Source: Amborella trichopoda (lineage: Eukaryota > Streptophyta > Magnoliopsida > Amborellales > Amborellaceae). Taken from it: a stretch of DNA of 64,000 nucleotides. The DNA lies in assembly GCF_000471905.2 (NCBI RefSeq), contig NW_006495044.1, positions 3,830,849 through 3,894,848 on the forward strand, given 5' to 3'. The notes under the pieces were generated by a model. It saw only the letters and a list, made by a program, of their open reading frames with translations. It did no database searches and had not been told where the DNA came from. Positions 11,024-23,194 of this stretch are shown piece after piece (positions within the stretch are counted from its first letter, which is position 1; every line of letters begins with the position of its first letter). Both the position numbers and the translations under genes were made by a program.

Positions 11024-11447
11024 TAGCAGCAAATGACGCCGATCGAAGGTTGATGTCTATCCAAGATAAACACAAAAACTCTAACGGAATGGTAAGAATG
11101 CCCTTAGGCATGGCACTCTACAGCCAGACAGGCCTGATTTTGACTAACAGGGTCCGTACAAAATCCCCAGTAGTTGGAATCACAAGTACGTCCGACAGTG
11201 CGAGGACTTTAAAAGCATTCCTTAGTATGTCTAATGAGGGTGAGGACTCCGATCATTCCCCTCAATATCCCTTCTCCCCTGAGTCTCCATGAATGGATCT
11301 GCAACAAATGCATCTAGATGTTTGGGCAGCCTGGTTACAACGTTACACGAATATTCCTTTGGCGTTCGCCCAGGAGGAAAAAAATAAAAATAAAGCCGAA
11401 GGTTAATTTTATGAATGTTATCCTTCTTGCTTCTCTCGAAGCACAAC
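11024..11447 (+). other. Gypsy-A sub-terminal region before the polypurine tract
   Basis: This is homologous to 16973-17596 of B and 20821-21260 of C, read in the opposite direction. Shared marks are a GACGGACC/CCATGGAGAC-like stretch and GCTTCTCTCGAAGCACAAC just before the polypurine tract. No coding region is seen. Confidence 0.6.
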
Positions 11448-11463
11448 AATCGGTGGGGTAAGC
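11448..11463 (+). promoter_or_regulatory. Gypsy-A polypurine tract region
   Basis: CGGTGGGGTAAGC lies directly before the 3' LTR start. The same place in B reads GGTGGGGCAAGT on the - strand. Confidence 0.6.
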
Positions 11464-13189
11464 TGTTTGAGGGTATTTTTCATCATCTTATATCCTCGAT
11501 ACGGAATAAAGAGAAGCCATGACAAATAAAACCCTGATTCACAAGTGGAATTTTTTACAGTCTCAGAATATCCAGAGAATAAACATAAATGTTCCTAAGG
11601 AATTCATAAGGCCACTAACTAAGTTTCATCATGATCCGACAAGTCTTGAGTAGTGCAGACAAAGAAACCATTCTGGAATTCGGCTTCTAGCACCTTGAAA
11701 TGGACCTTATAACTGAAACACTATTTTTAGGGAGTCAAATGACTATGAGACTATCGCCATTGGATCCGAGACGTTGGAAAACCCTTATGGGTCAAGTTTC
11801 GACTTGATCGGACGCTCTAGGACAAAGTTATGGCCAAATTACCTAAGATGGGTAGGCCTCACACTATTCCTGTGCGCCATTAGTAAACCAGTTTCCATTA
11901 ATGGAAACTGCATTTCATAGCTTCGAGATGAACTTTGAAAGGTCGTATCTCCCTCATCTTGAGTTAGATCGAGCCCAAATTTTGGGAGCGTGTTCGTCTC
12001 ATCATTTTGAGCATTTTAATACGTGACATGACCCGTGTCATCGCCCTAGCGGGGTGACAAGCTAGAGAGAAGTTTCCGATTCGTGGTCAAGTTGTAGAAA
12101 ATTCAGTAAGGGCACCCCTCGATCAAACGCCCATGTCACGGTGCTCGTGCATCTAATCAACCTGAAACCGGTTCCATTATGTGCTCAAGATCTCGAATAT
12201 CGCATGTGATGAACGGTCGGATTTGACATATGAGGACCACGAAGTTGCTGCAAATTCCAATGATCAAAATTCAGATTCCGGCCAAAAGTTCAAAAGTGGA
12301 AATTAGTTGTTTGGACACGAAATCGAGCTGCGTTTGTTTCCAAACATTTGTGATAGCATGCTCGTCACAATTCAGCGAAGAAGTCATGAAAACATTCCAA
12401 GAGACGAGCACAATCTTGATCCGAAGATCACAAGTTTCTCTTGAATTTTGCATCGCATCGCATGATCGTGGCCTAAAAACCCGATCCATTGCTCGAAATG
12501 GGTATCAAAACGATCGTCATTCCGAGCCAAGCAAGAAATAAATCACCTTTAGGTCGAATGAGCGCCAAAGAAACCTCGAATCAGCCTGAGATGATCGCAT
12601 GAGTTTTAGGGCAAAAACAGGGACTAAAATGGAATTTTGTGAATTGAAGGGTGAGGGGTAAAATCGTCATTTTGCCATATTTTCTTAGATTTTCTTTAAT
12701 TATTTTAATGCTTAATTTTTTATAATTAGGTCAGCTTTTAAGTGTGCACTCACCTTTGGGCCCCACCTATACATATACATGCACGCATCTCATTGTAGAG
12801 GAGGCTTTAAAAATCAATAAAAAATTCCTTTTTCTCTTTGAGAAGCTTGAGTCGCATCTTGGAGAGAGAGAGGAGAGAGAAGAAATAGTCTGGTATGTTG
12901 GGCCTCAAGGTAACTCTCTCTCCTCTTCTTTCTCTCTCTTTTCCCTTCCTCTTCTTTCTCTCTCCTCTTCTTCCTCTTTTTTCTCTTCTTTCTCTCTCTT
13001 CTCCCTTCCTCTTCTTTCTCTCTTCTCCCTTCCTCTTCTTTCTCTCTCTTCTTCCTTCCTCTTCTTTCTGTCTCTTCTCCCTTTCTCTTCTTTCTCTCTC
13101 TTCTCCCTTCTTGCTTCTCACTCCTCACAAGGGTGCAGTGTGGACTTGCTCATACTTACAGGTCTCAATGCATCCCCTGTGACTTCTTT
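11464..13189 (+). repeat. Gypsy-A 3' LTR, left part
   Basis: It starts TGTTTGAGGG and follows the 5' LTR in order: U3, a TATA-like box (about 12769), AATAAA (12816-12821) and the CT microsatellite (12905-13115). It is interrupted here by Gypsy-B and continues at 55071. The 5' LTR at 2421-2430 shows the uninterrupted sequence. Confidence 0.93.
13185..13189. repeat. Target-site duplication of Gypsy-B, left copy
   Basis: TCTTT occurs here and at 55066-55070. The 5' LTR of A has a single TCTTT at the same place (2423-2427), which confirms the duplication. Confidence 0.93.
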
Positions 13190-14086
13190 TTATTAGGTGC
13201 CTCGATTTTGCCCTTCGGGTCGGGATGACCTGGTGGCACGTGTATCAGGTTTCAACGGAACTTGAGACTTAAGATCGCTCTCTTGAGAACCTTGTTAGGA
13301 AACAAGGGCAGGTATACCAATCGATGAGAGAGGAATTTTAATGTGAGGCGTGACACACCTCACCTGGGTCTGTGACTCACTCTGGGTGACTCGCGTGGAT
13401 GCCCTCTTAGATCATGATGGAAAGCCTTTCAGTCCTAAAACTGGTTCGAAATCGCCTCCGTTGGCTTATACTCTCCTGTTTCTGCAATCACACACACACG
13501 GTTAATTTACAAGAGAAGTGGGCAAAGTGACCCCTCCTTATCTTTGAGCAAATGCACATAGGCATGCACATTCAAGATAAGAAAAAGGTAAGAGGATAGA
13601 TGAAAGGAGAAGAAAGAGATATAATAGAAGAATAGGGAACATACGAATTTGACCAAGTGGCTAGACTAACACAGTAGTTAAACTAGCAAGTGATTGACTT
13701 GACGTAGTAGTAAGACGAGCACAGTAACTAGACCGGCACAACGACAATACTACTAGATGACAAAATGATCACCGACTAGCCTGGCACGATGCCTAGCTTA
13801 TCGTGGCAGTAAGATAGGCACGGTAACTAAGACCGACACAACGATAATACTGCTCGACGATGAGACTACCATGGCAGTTTGACTTATCCTCTCTTGGTCA
13901 AACAAAGAGGGAAAGAAGAAAGAAGAGAGAGAAGAAAGAGAGAGGGAAGAGAAAAATCAGAAAGGAATAGGGAAGAGAAGAAGGGAGAAGAAAAAGAGGA
14001 GGAAGAAGAAAGAGAGGGGAGAAAAGGGGGAAGGAAGAGAGAGAATAAAGAAGTAAGAAGAGAGAGAAGAAAGAGAGAAGAGAAAC

Positions 14087-15080
14087 ATGGATGATGATGA
14101 GATTCCGTCATCCATAAGAGGAGGGGGAGAAAGGGAAAAGAACATGGACGACGATGAGCTTCTGCTATCCATGACAGAAGAAAGATGAAGTAAAAGAACA
14201 TGGACGACGATGAACTTCCACTGTCCATGACAGAAGAAAGAGAATAGAAGAAAACATAGACGACAATGAGCGTATGCCGTCCATGACAGAGGAGAGAGAA
14301 AATAGAAGAAAACATGGACGATGATGAGTTTCTATCGTCCATGACAGAGGAGTAAGAAGAGAGAGAAAACATGAATGACGATGAGCTTCTGCCGTCCATG
14401 ATAAAGGAATAAGAAAGGAGAGAAAACATGGACGGTGATGGGCTTCCGCCGTTCATGATAGAGGAGTAAGAAGAGAGAGAAAACATGGACGACGATGACC
14501 TTCCACCGTCCATGATAGAGGAATAAGAAGAGAGAGAAAACATGAACAACAATGAGCTACCATCGTTCATGACAGAGGAGTAAGAAGAAAGAGAAAACAT
14601 GGATGGCAATGAGCTTCCACAGTCCATGATAGAGGAGTAAGAAGAGAGAGAAAATATGGACGGCGATGAGCTTTCACCATCCATGATAAGAGAGAGAAAA
14701 TATGGATGGTGATGAGCTTCCATTGTCCATGATAAATGAATAATAAGAGAGAGATAACATGGACGGTGATGAACTTCCACCGTCCATGACAGAGGAGTGA
14801 GAAGAGAGACAAAATATGGATGATGATAAGCTTTCACCATCCGTGATAGTAGTGAGAAGAGAGAGAAAATATGAACGATGATGAGCTTCCATCATCCATG
14901 ACAGAGGAGTGCAAAGAGAGAGAAAACATGGACGACGATGAGCTTCCATCATCCGTGATAAAGGAGTTAAGAAGAGAGAGAAAATATGAACGACAATGAG
15001 CTTCTACTGTCCATGACAAAGGAGTAAAAAGAGAGAGAAAATATAGACCACAATAAGCTTCCATCACCCATGATATAGGA
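14087..15080 (-). repeat. Tandem hairpin-repeat array in the Gypsy-B LTR, 18 units of about 57 bases
   Basis: Each unit reads CATGGACGGCGATGAGCTTC on the + strand, then CGCCGTCCATGACAGAGGAG and GA-rich spacer. CATGGACGGC and its complement GCCGTCCATG flank a loop of about 10 bases. The other LTR has about 15 units at 52200-53050. A 318-residue Ser-rich open frame on the - strand is an artefact of the period being divisible by three. Confidence 0.9.
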
Positions 15081-15179
15081 GGGAGACAAGGGAACTTTGA
15101 CAGAGGCCTGGCTAGCCACTCGGGTTAAGGCTCACCTCAGTGTTTATGCCCCAGGAGTAGGAAGGCATCACACCCGGCG

Positions 15180-15545
15180 ATAGACTCCGCCATGCATGAA
15201 CAGAGAAGAAAGAGAGAGAACATGGAGAAAGGAGAAAGAGAGAGATTAGGAAAGAGAGGAAAAAAAGAAAGGAAAGATAAAAGAGAGTGAAGGAAATTGA
15301 ATAAAGAGGATCAGGAAAGAGAGAGACAGACAAGAGGAGAGAGAAAGAGAGATGAGAGGAGAGAGAAAGAGATCGATGAGAGGAGAGAGAAGAGAGAGAG
15401 ATAAGAGGAGAGAGAAAGAGAGAGATGAGAGGAGAGAGAAAGAAGGATGAGATGAGGAGAGAGAAAAAGATAGATGAGAGGAGAAAAAGAGAGAGATGAG
15501 AGGAGAGAGAAAGATAGAAGAAGAGGAGAGGAGGAGAGAGAAAGT
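15180..15545 (-). repeat. GA/CT microsatellite in the Gypsy-B LTR
   Basis: GAGAGAAAGAGAGATGAGAG-type repeats occur on the + strand, so the tract is pyrimidine-rich in element RNA. The counterpart is 53170-53615. Confidence 0.9.
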
Positions 15546-15636
15546 TACCTTTACCAAAAGGTACCAGACCTTTTCTTCTCTTTCCTCTCTCTCTCTCCAA
15601 GACGTGCCCACAAATTCAATGTGAAAACTTCCAAAT

Positions 15637-15700
15637 TTTATTCATGAGATTGAAAAATGAGGGGTTCCATGACAATTAGGTTTACCATGTACTTATAAAA
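15637..15700 (-). promoter_or_regulatory. Gypsy-B LTR TATA box and polyadenylation signal (3' LTR copy)
   Basis: On the - strand, TTTTATAAGT (15700-15691) is followed by AATAAA (15642-15637). The 5' LTR copy has AATTCTATAA (53770-53761) and AATAAA (53710-53705). The order and spacing match A and C. Confidence 0.7.
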
Positions 15701-16972
15701 TTGGGCCTAAACATGGGTGTACGCCCAAAAAATATCTAAATTGATGATAATTACAATTTAATTGAATTAAAATAAATTCTAAAAATTGATGCAAAAGAAC
15801 TTTTTTGGCCCTGCCCAATAATACATGAAATTTCAAAACAGCCCTTGCTACTATCCTAGAACTTGCATGATCTTCCATGGATGATTCAGAGTTGCTCTAA
15901 TATCCGTTTTACCGAAATATGATTGCTTTCTTGTCGAGCTCACCATGACGATCGATTTGATACCAACTTCGAGCCATGTATCACGTTTTTAGGCCACGAT
16001 CATATGACTTGAAATTTGTATAGATCTTGAAAGGTTCCGATCAATAGTGTACTTATTTCTTAATGTTTTCTTGAGTTTCTTCACTGAATTACATTGAGCA
16101 TGCCGTCACGATCACATCGCAATGAACACAGCTCGATTTCGTGTCTAGACGAAGATTTTGTCATCTTGAGTTTTTGGCTGGAATCTGAAAATTGGACGGT
16201 CAGAATCTGCAGCAACTTTGATGCCTTCATGTGCCGAATTGTTCATCGTACATGGGGTTTGGACTAGTCATAGCCTCGGACCTTACGTTCATAATGCAAT
16301 TCATTGCGCGTCGATTGGGTACACGAGCGTCATGATATGACAGCTCGAGAGAGCTATCTTCACTAATCGCCAACCACACTCTAGTTTTTCTCCTTGCTCG
16401 GGTATCATCACGAGTTGTGCCACATATCAAAACGCTCATCTTAACAAGTTGAATATGCTCACAAAATTTGAGACCGATCTAACTCAAGACAAGTGAGATA
16501 TAAGTATTCAAAGTTGTTGCTCGTGACTATTTAAACCAGTCTCCTTTGATGGAGATTGGTGCAGAGAGGTCTCATGGGAATAACATGCGACTTACCCCTT
16601 TTTAATGTTTCACCCATAATGGAACGTCCGTTTAAGCCAACTTGACCCTTTAGGGTTTTGACCGTGCCGAATCCAATGGAGGTGGTCTCACAGCTGTTTG
16701 ACACACCAAAATAGAGTTCTAGTTACAGGGTCCATTTCAAGGTGCTAGAGGCAGATGTTTTTGAAATTGTTTCTTTGTCTGTGCTGCCTTAGACATGTCA
16801 GATTATGACGAAAATTTACAGGTGGCCAGTTGGAGTGCTTTGGAAGATTTTGACCCATTCTGGGAAAATTCTGAGACTGTCAGGAATTCCACTTTATGTC
16901 GAGGCTTTATTGACTAACTTCTCTTTTTATTCTGCATTGGGGACTCAAGGTGTTAAAAAATGTGTTCAAACA

Positions 16973-17596
16973 ACTTGCCCCACCAAATGTTGTGCTTCGA
17001 GAGAAGCAAAAAGGACAACATTCAAAAAATTTCCTTCGGCTTTATTACTTTTTTCTTCTTAGCCATAGGACCACGTGAATGCCAAGGAGATCCATACAAT
17101 GCTGTAACTAGGATGCTCTGCCGTTTGGATGCAATGTAGAGGTCCATCCGTGGAGACATAAGGGGGGGGGGGGCAAGAGACTTTTTTGAGGGATCCTATC
17201 AAAGTCCTCACCCTCACGTGGACCGTTTATGACTCTGACAGCTGAGGATTTTGTACGAACCTCGTTGGTTAGAATCAGGCTCGTTTGACGGTGAAGTGCC
17301 ATGTTGAAGGGCATTTTTTTCCCATTTAGTCTGGGTTTGTTTGTTTTGTTGTTTGTTATGGATGGTCTGCTGAAGGCCCTTTAATTTACGTTCATCTATG
17401 TTGTGCACCAGAATGTTCTTGGCAGGCAGGGTACCTCACTTTATAGAGGTGACCAGCTTTGAGTATAACCTCTGCCCACTGCTAGCAGTTTCAATAAGCA
17501 GGATACCTCTCTTCTTTGTCAAAGGCATCCCTTGAGGGCTCAATCCTGTTACTACATAACAAGTCCAAGGTTTGGCTGACTTGCCTTTCTTGGGGC
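16973..17596 (-). other. Gypsy-B sub-terminal 3' non-coding region
   Basis: It begins with a polypurine tract on the - strand (GGTGGGGCAAGT). It is homologous to A 11030-11463 and to C 20821-21400. No coding region is seen. It continues, after Gypsy-C, at 38200. Confidence 0.7.
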
Positions 17597-17601
17597 ATCT
17601 T
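17597..17601. repeat. Target-site duplication of Gypsy-C, left copy
   Basis: ATCTT occurs here and GTCTT at 38195-38199, four of five identical. Both lie exactly against LTR ends of the TGGTTAGG and TAAACA type. Confidence 0.8.
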
Positions 17602-18399
17602 TGGTTAGGTGCTTTGATCTCGCCCTCTGAATCCTTTTGAGGATCGAGTAGCACGCATCTCGGGTTTTGAGGGAGACTCGGGACGTTTTTGAGATTGTTC
17701 TCTCGGGAACCTTTTTCGAGAACGGGGGTAGGGGTTACCAACTGGTGAGAGAGGAATTTAAGGTGAGTCGAGATTTACTCGGGCTGATTCACGTGGACAC
17801 CCTCTTAGATCACGAAGAAAGCCCCCCACAACTAAAACTGGTTCGAAATCACCTCCCTTGGCTTGTATTCTTCTTGTTTTATGCAATCACACACATATAT
17901 GGCAAAGGTTATAAGACAGGTAGGTCAGACCTCACCCTTTTCCTCTTTGATGAATGTACACAAGCATGTGCATTCATAAATAAAAATAAGAGAAGAAGAC
18001 GGGGGAGAAAAGAATTCGACTGAGCAGGAGGATCAGAGCAGTGACGAAGGTGATGAATAATTGGCTGACATGGTAGTAAAATGGGCTCGATAACTAAGAC
18101 CGGCTGACATGATTAGTACTAGAGTCATTACCAGTACCAACTAGCTAGGCACGATGGTTAGGTTATCGTGGTAATAAAGCGGGCCAAGTAATCTTGGCAC
18201 AACAACATTACTGCTAAATGACAAGACTACCATGAGAGGCTAACCTCAACCCCTCTTAGTTGAATGAAAGAGTAACATAATGATGGTTATGAAGAAAGAA
18301 TAAGAAGTGAAGCAAGAGAAGAAGGGAACAGAAGGAGGGAGGGAGAAGAAAGGAAGAGAAGAGTATGAAAGGCAGGAGAATAAAAGAGAGAGAGGGAAG

Positions 18400-18965
18400 A
18401 AAGATGCAGTCGGTGCTAGGTGTTGTCGACTGTGTGAGAAGGAAGAGAGAGAAAATGCAGTCGACACTAAGCTTCATCGACTGTGTTATATAGAGGAGAG
18501 GAGAGAGAAGATGGAGTCGGTGCTAAGCTTTACCGACTGTATTTGAAGAAGAGAGAAAATGCAATCGCTGCTAAGCTTCACCAACTGTCAGAAGAAGAGA
18601 GAGAAAATACAGTCGATGTTAGGCTTTGCTAACTGGTTTCAAAAGAGAAGGAGAGAGAGAAATCCAACCGGTGTTAAGCTTCACCAACTAGCTTCAAAAG
18701 AGAAGGAGAGAGAGAAATCTAACCGATAGTAGGCTTCGCCGATTGGTTTCAAAAGAGAAAGAGAGAGAGAAATCCAACTGACGCTAGGCTTCATCGGCTG
18801 GTTTTAAAAGAGGAGAGAGAGAAAACCAATTGGCATTAGGCTTCACCGACTGGTTTCAGAAGAGAAGAAGAGAGAGAAATCTAATCGGTGTTAGGCTTCG
18901 TCAACTGGTTTCAGAAGAGGAGAGAGAGAAATCCAACTGGTGCTAGGTTTTGCCAACTAATTTTA
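18400..18965 (-). repeat. Tandem hairpin-repeat array in the Gypsy-C LTR, about 11 units
   Basis: Units of about 53 bases read CCAACCGGCGCTAGGCTTC and then ACCGACTGGTTTCA on the + strand, with GA-rich spacers. The arms (ACAGTCGGTG/TCGACTGT or CCAACCGG/CGACTGG) are nearly complementary. The counterpart is 35910-36490. Confidence 0.85.
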
Positions 18966-19355
18966 GAAGAGAATGAGATAGAGATGAGAAGAAGAGGGAT
19001 ATAGATAGGAATGAGAAATAGGGGAGGAGAGAGAAAGAGATAGAGATTAGAAAAAGGGGAGGAGAGAGAAAGAGGGGAGGAGAGAGAAAGAGGGGAGGAG
19101 AGAAACAAGAGAAGATAGAAAGAGAGGAGGAGAGAGAATGAGATAGAGATGAGATAGTGGAGAGGAGAGAGAAAGAGATAGAGATGAGACAAAGGGGAAG
19201 AGAGAAAGAGGGGAGGATAGAGAAATAAGGGAGGAGAGAGAAAGATGAGAGGAGAGAGAAAGAGGGGAGGAGAGAGAAAGAGATAGATATGAGATAAAGG
19301 GGAGGAGAGAGAAAGAGGGGAGGAAAGATAAAGAGAGAAGGAGAGAGAAAGTTAC
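18966..19355 (-). repeat. GA/CT microsatellite in the Gypsy-C LTR
   Basis: GGGGAGGAGAGAGAAAGAG-type repeats occur on the + strand. The counterpart is 36490-36765. Open frames here are artefacts. Confidence 0.9.
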
Positions 19356-20820
19356 CTGCTCGAAAGGTACTGGCCCTTTTTTTCTCTTTTCTCTTTGTCT
19401 CTCTCTCTCTCTCCAAGACGTACCCAAGAACTTCAGCAAGAATGAAAATTTTTATTGAATCAATGCAAAATGAACTGAAGGTCTCTATAATTTAGCTTTT
19501 CATGTTTATATAGAGTTGAGCTAAAATGTGGGTGTACGCCCAAAAACTTGTTAGAATTAAAGATAATTATAATTTAATTGAATTTCAAGAAATTCTAAAA
19601 ATGAGTGCAAAAGGACTATTTTGCCCATGCCTAACAATGTGTGAAATTTCAGAACATTCCCTGTTGTTGTCCGAGAACTTGCGTGATCTTCCATGGCTGA
19701 CCCAGGGTTATTTTGATGCCTGTTTGATCGAAAGATTATTGTTTTCTTGTAGGACTTGGCATGAAGATCATTTTGATACAAACTTCTAGTTATGAATCAT
19801 GTTTTTGAGCCATGATCATGATACTTGAATTTTGGATGAATCTTAAAAACTTTGGATCGATCGTGTGCTCGTCGCGTGATGTTTCTTCTTGATTTCTTCA
19901 TTGAATCACATTGAGCATGCCATCACTATCACATTTCAACAAACGTAGCTTGATTTCGTGTCCGGATGAAGATTTTGTCGTCTTGAGTTTTTGATCGGAA
20001 TCTTAAAATTTGACAACCAAAATGTATAGAAGTTTTGATGCCTTCTTGTGTGAAATCCAACCGTTCATCGTACACGAGGTTCGGACCAAAGATAGCCTTA
20101 GACCTCACGCACATAATGCAATTGGTTTTGTGCCGATCGGGTATGCGAGCAATGTGATCTGGCTGCTCTAACGAGGCGTGCTGCTGCTAAATTTGCTGCA
20201 ACTTCCTTCACAGATCAGCGGCTTTCATTTAGTTTTTCTCTCTGCTTGAGCGTCTTCACAGGGCGTACCACATATCAAATTGCTCGTCTTGATGAGACAA
20301 ACGCGCTCACCAAATTTGAGAGCGATCTGACTTGGAATGAGTGAGATATAGGCTCTAAAAGTGACTACCCGTGACTATAAAAATAATCACGTTTAATGGT
20401 GTTTTGATGCAGGGTGGCCACATGGGGATAGTGTGCGGCCTGTCCCTTTTTAGTCTTTTACCCATAACTTCGTCTTGGAGTGCCCAATTAAGCAAAAACG
20501 TGACCCGTACGGGTTTTCAACCATGTCGGATCAAATGGTAGTGGACTCACAGCTGTTTGATGCACCAAAAGTATGACTCTAGTTATAGGGTCCATTTCAG
20601 GATGCTAGAGACCGATTTCGTTGAAATTGTTTCTTTGTGTTCATTGCGTTAGACATGTCTGATCGTGATGAAACTTGGCAGGTGGTCTTTTGAAGTTTCG
20701 ATGAAGATTTTTGACCAATTCGAGGGCCATTATGAGACTGTAGGGAATTTCCACTGTTTTGTAGGCTTTATTGACCTGCTTCCTATCAGGGACCAAGGTG
20801 CTGAAACATATGTTCAAACA

Positions 20821-22325
20821 GGTTGCGCCGCCGAATGTTGTGCTTCAAGAGAAGTGAGAAGGAAAATCATTCCCAAATTTCCTTCTGCTTTTACTTTTTT
20901 TTTTCCTAGCCACATGACCACGTGAAAACTGAGGAGATTCACATAACAGTGTAACTAGGATGCTCAGACATAGGGATGCATTGTTCGCGGGTCCGTCCAT
21001 GGAGACTTTAGGGAGAGAAGAGATTTTTTTGAGGGATCTTGTCGAAGTCCTCACCCTCGTGTGGACAATTAGTGATTCTGAAGTTGAGGATTTTGTGTGG
21101 ACCTCATCAGTCAGAATCAGGCCCGTCTGGCAATTGAGTGCCATGTTGAAGGGAATTGTTCCCATTTGGTCTGGGTTCGTTTGTTTGCTTTTAGTTGGCA
21201 TGGTTTGTTGCTACACCAAGTTTGCTTTTGATGATCAAAGTACCACTGTAGGTCTCATCTACTGAGTTCAGTCGAGGGCAGGTTTATTAGCCTATCTCGA
21301 AGGTCTGAGCGTGCCGGCTAGGCTTGCTAAAGTCTCTGATAGGTTTCCCCCTGGCTTTGTCAGTTTCTTGCCTTTGGAGTTTCTAGAGTGTATTTGTGAC
21401 CTCATAGGAATAATGTTCTTCCTCATGAGACTTGTCTTGCCATCTTGGTGAGTCTTCTGTCTTTCGAGTCCTTTTGCAACTGGACTCAGGCTGTCAGAAT
21501 CTTTTCTTTGAAGCTCATATTTTTGGAGTGCTGGCATAGTGACACCAAGGATTTTCTTCTTTTGAGTGAGGCCTGAAGCCCCATGTGCGGCATCAACATG
21601 TTTATTGGTCCAAGGGTCCTTTACGGATTTTCACTTGAACTTGGGAAGCAGCGCTGTAGAGACGGTTTTCTCCAACTTCTTTTTTATTTTGGGGCTCTTT
21701 TACCCATGACCTTTTGGACATATCCACCCTTTTCATCCATTTTTACTCATGATGCCCTTTCAGGTTTTCACCATGTCCAATTTTGTTTTATTCATGGAAC
21801 TCTTTTACTCGTTTCATGACCACACCCATCTGTCATTTTTACTCATGGCATTCCCTTGTTCAGGTATACACCATGCTCGTTATTATTATTATTTTTAATT
21901 TTTTATTTTTTTATGAAGTTGTGTTTAAGGTCATGCCTCCAGGACTTGTGCAAAGTAGTTTAATGGCATGCGGCTAGGACATGCACTATGGTTTAAGGTC
22001 ATACAGCTGGATCGTAATGGAGATGGATGACAGTTTGTAGCGGCCATGGAGTGAGTATGGTGGAGGCTAGACTCTTTTGGGGAAATGGCATTAGGCTACC
22101 TATGAAAGATGGATGCTGTATGAAATGTGAGTGTAGACAATGGTGACTGACTAACTTACAATGAGTTTGGATGGTGGGATGGTTCGTTGTTTTGTGAGCG
22201 CGGGTGAGACTCACTGGGGAATGAGGTATGGTGATGAAAGGAACGAACTCACTGGGGAGGTAATGAAGGTGGCGTAGGTTAGGGAAGGCATGCGTGAAAG
22301 TGCACGTAAAGGCGTGTGCGCGTAT
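20821..22325 (-). other. Gypsy-C 3' non-coding region, sub-terminal part
   Basis: It is homologous to the ends of A and B. It includes repeats of the type CATTTTTACTCATG (21735-21850) and two primer-site-like segments (ACTCACTGGGGA near 22210 and 22250). No gene is seen. Confidence 0.6.
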
Positions 22326-23145
22326 GTGGGGGCAAGTTTATGGTCATTCCTCATGGACCTGTGTAAAGAAGTTTATCGTCATATAGCCAAGACATGCACT
22401 ATGGTTTAAGGTCATATAGTTCGGACCATGGTATTGAGCCTTTTATCGTCATGCAACTAGGACGTAGACTATGGTTTAAGGTCGTACAACTGGACTGTGG
22501 TTATGTAGTTTAAAATCATATAACTAGGACAGTGTAGTTTAAGGTCATGCAACTAGACCTCCACTATAGTTTAAGGTCATATAGTTTGGACCATGGTAAT
22601 GCAGTTTAGAGTCATACAACTAGGACCATGCAGTTTAAGATCGTACAACTCGACCTCCGTTACAGATTAAGGTCATTTAGTTCGAACCATGGTGCTGATC
22701 CTTTTATCGTCATGCGGCTAGGACGTAGACTATGGTTTAAAGTCGTACAGCTGGACCGTGGTTTTCTAGTTTAAAGTCATAAAACTAGGACTTGAACTGT
22801 TCAGTTTAGGGTCATGCAGCATGGACCATAGCTATGGAGTTTTAAAGTCATGTAACCAGAACCATGTAGTTTAAGGTCGTGCAACTCGACATCTGCTACA
22901 GTTTAAGGTCGTATAGTTTGGACCATGCAGTTTAGGGTCATGCATCTAGACCATCGCTATAGTTTAAGGTCGTATAGTTTGGTTCAGGCAATTTAGGGTC
23001 GTGCATCTAGACCATCGCTACAGTTTTAAGATCGTATAGTTTGGACCATGCAGTTTAGGGTCGTGCATCTAGACCATCGCTACAGTTTAAGGTCGTATAG
23101 TTTGGACCATGCAGTTTATGGGTCGTGCATCTAGACCATTGTGTG
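22326..23145 (-). repeat. Gypsy-C tandem array, TTTAAGGTCATGCA unit
   Basis: About 20 imperfect units of about 37 bases contain GTTTAAGGTCATGCAACTAG and variants (TTTAGGGTCGTGCATCTAG). The last units (22920-23140) are nearly identical to each other, which suggests recent expansion. The array matches A 9300-9815 in reverse. Confidence 0.85.
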
Positions 23146-23194
23146 GGTCGCCATGTAGGTGAAGCTTCATGGGGAATTTGTTTGTGGATGACAA

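Larger units (their letters stand above)
13190..16972 (-). repeat. Gypsy-B 3' LTR (3.8 kb)
   Basis: It matches 51480-55065. In element orientation it starts TGTTTGAAC (16972) and ends near CCTAATAA (13190). Inside, in element order, are U3 (16972-15700), a TATA box, AATAAA, a CT-rich tract in RNA sense (15545-15180) and an array of 18 hairpin units (15080-14087). A block of GGCACGATG/TAGTAAGA repeats follows at 13870-13640. Confidence 0.93.
17602..20820 (-). repeat. Gypsy-C 3' LTR (3.2 kb)
   Basis: It matches 35109-38194. In element orientation it runs from TGTTTGAAC (20820) to CTAACCA (17602). It holds a TATA box (19515-19505, CTCTATATAAA), AATAAA (19456-19451), a CT-rich tract and a hairpin-repeat array, in the same order as A and B. 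Confidence 0.93.

Noticed and set aside
13884-14840. A 318-residue Ser-rich open frame on the - strand, and similar frames at 52117-53416
   Set aside because: They cross the 57-base hairpin array. The period is a multiple of three, so open frames arise on their own.
14087-15080. A CRISPR-like look of regular palindromic repeats with spacers
   Set aside because: The spacers are GA-rich and alike, the array is inside an LTR and copied in the other LTR, and the DNA is a plant genome.
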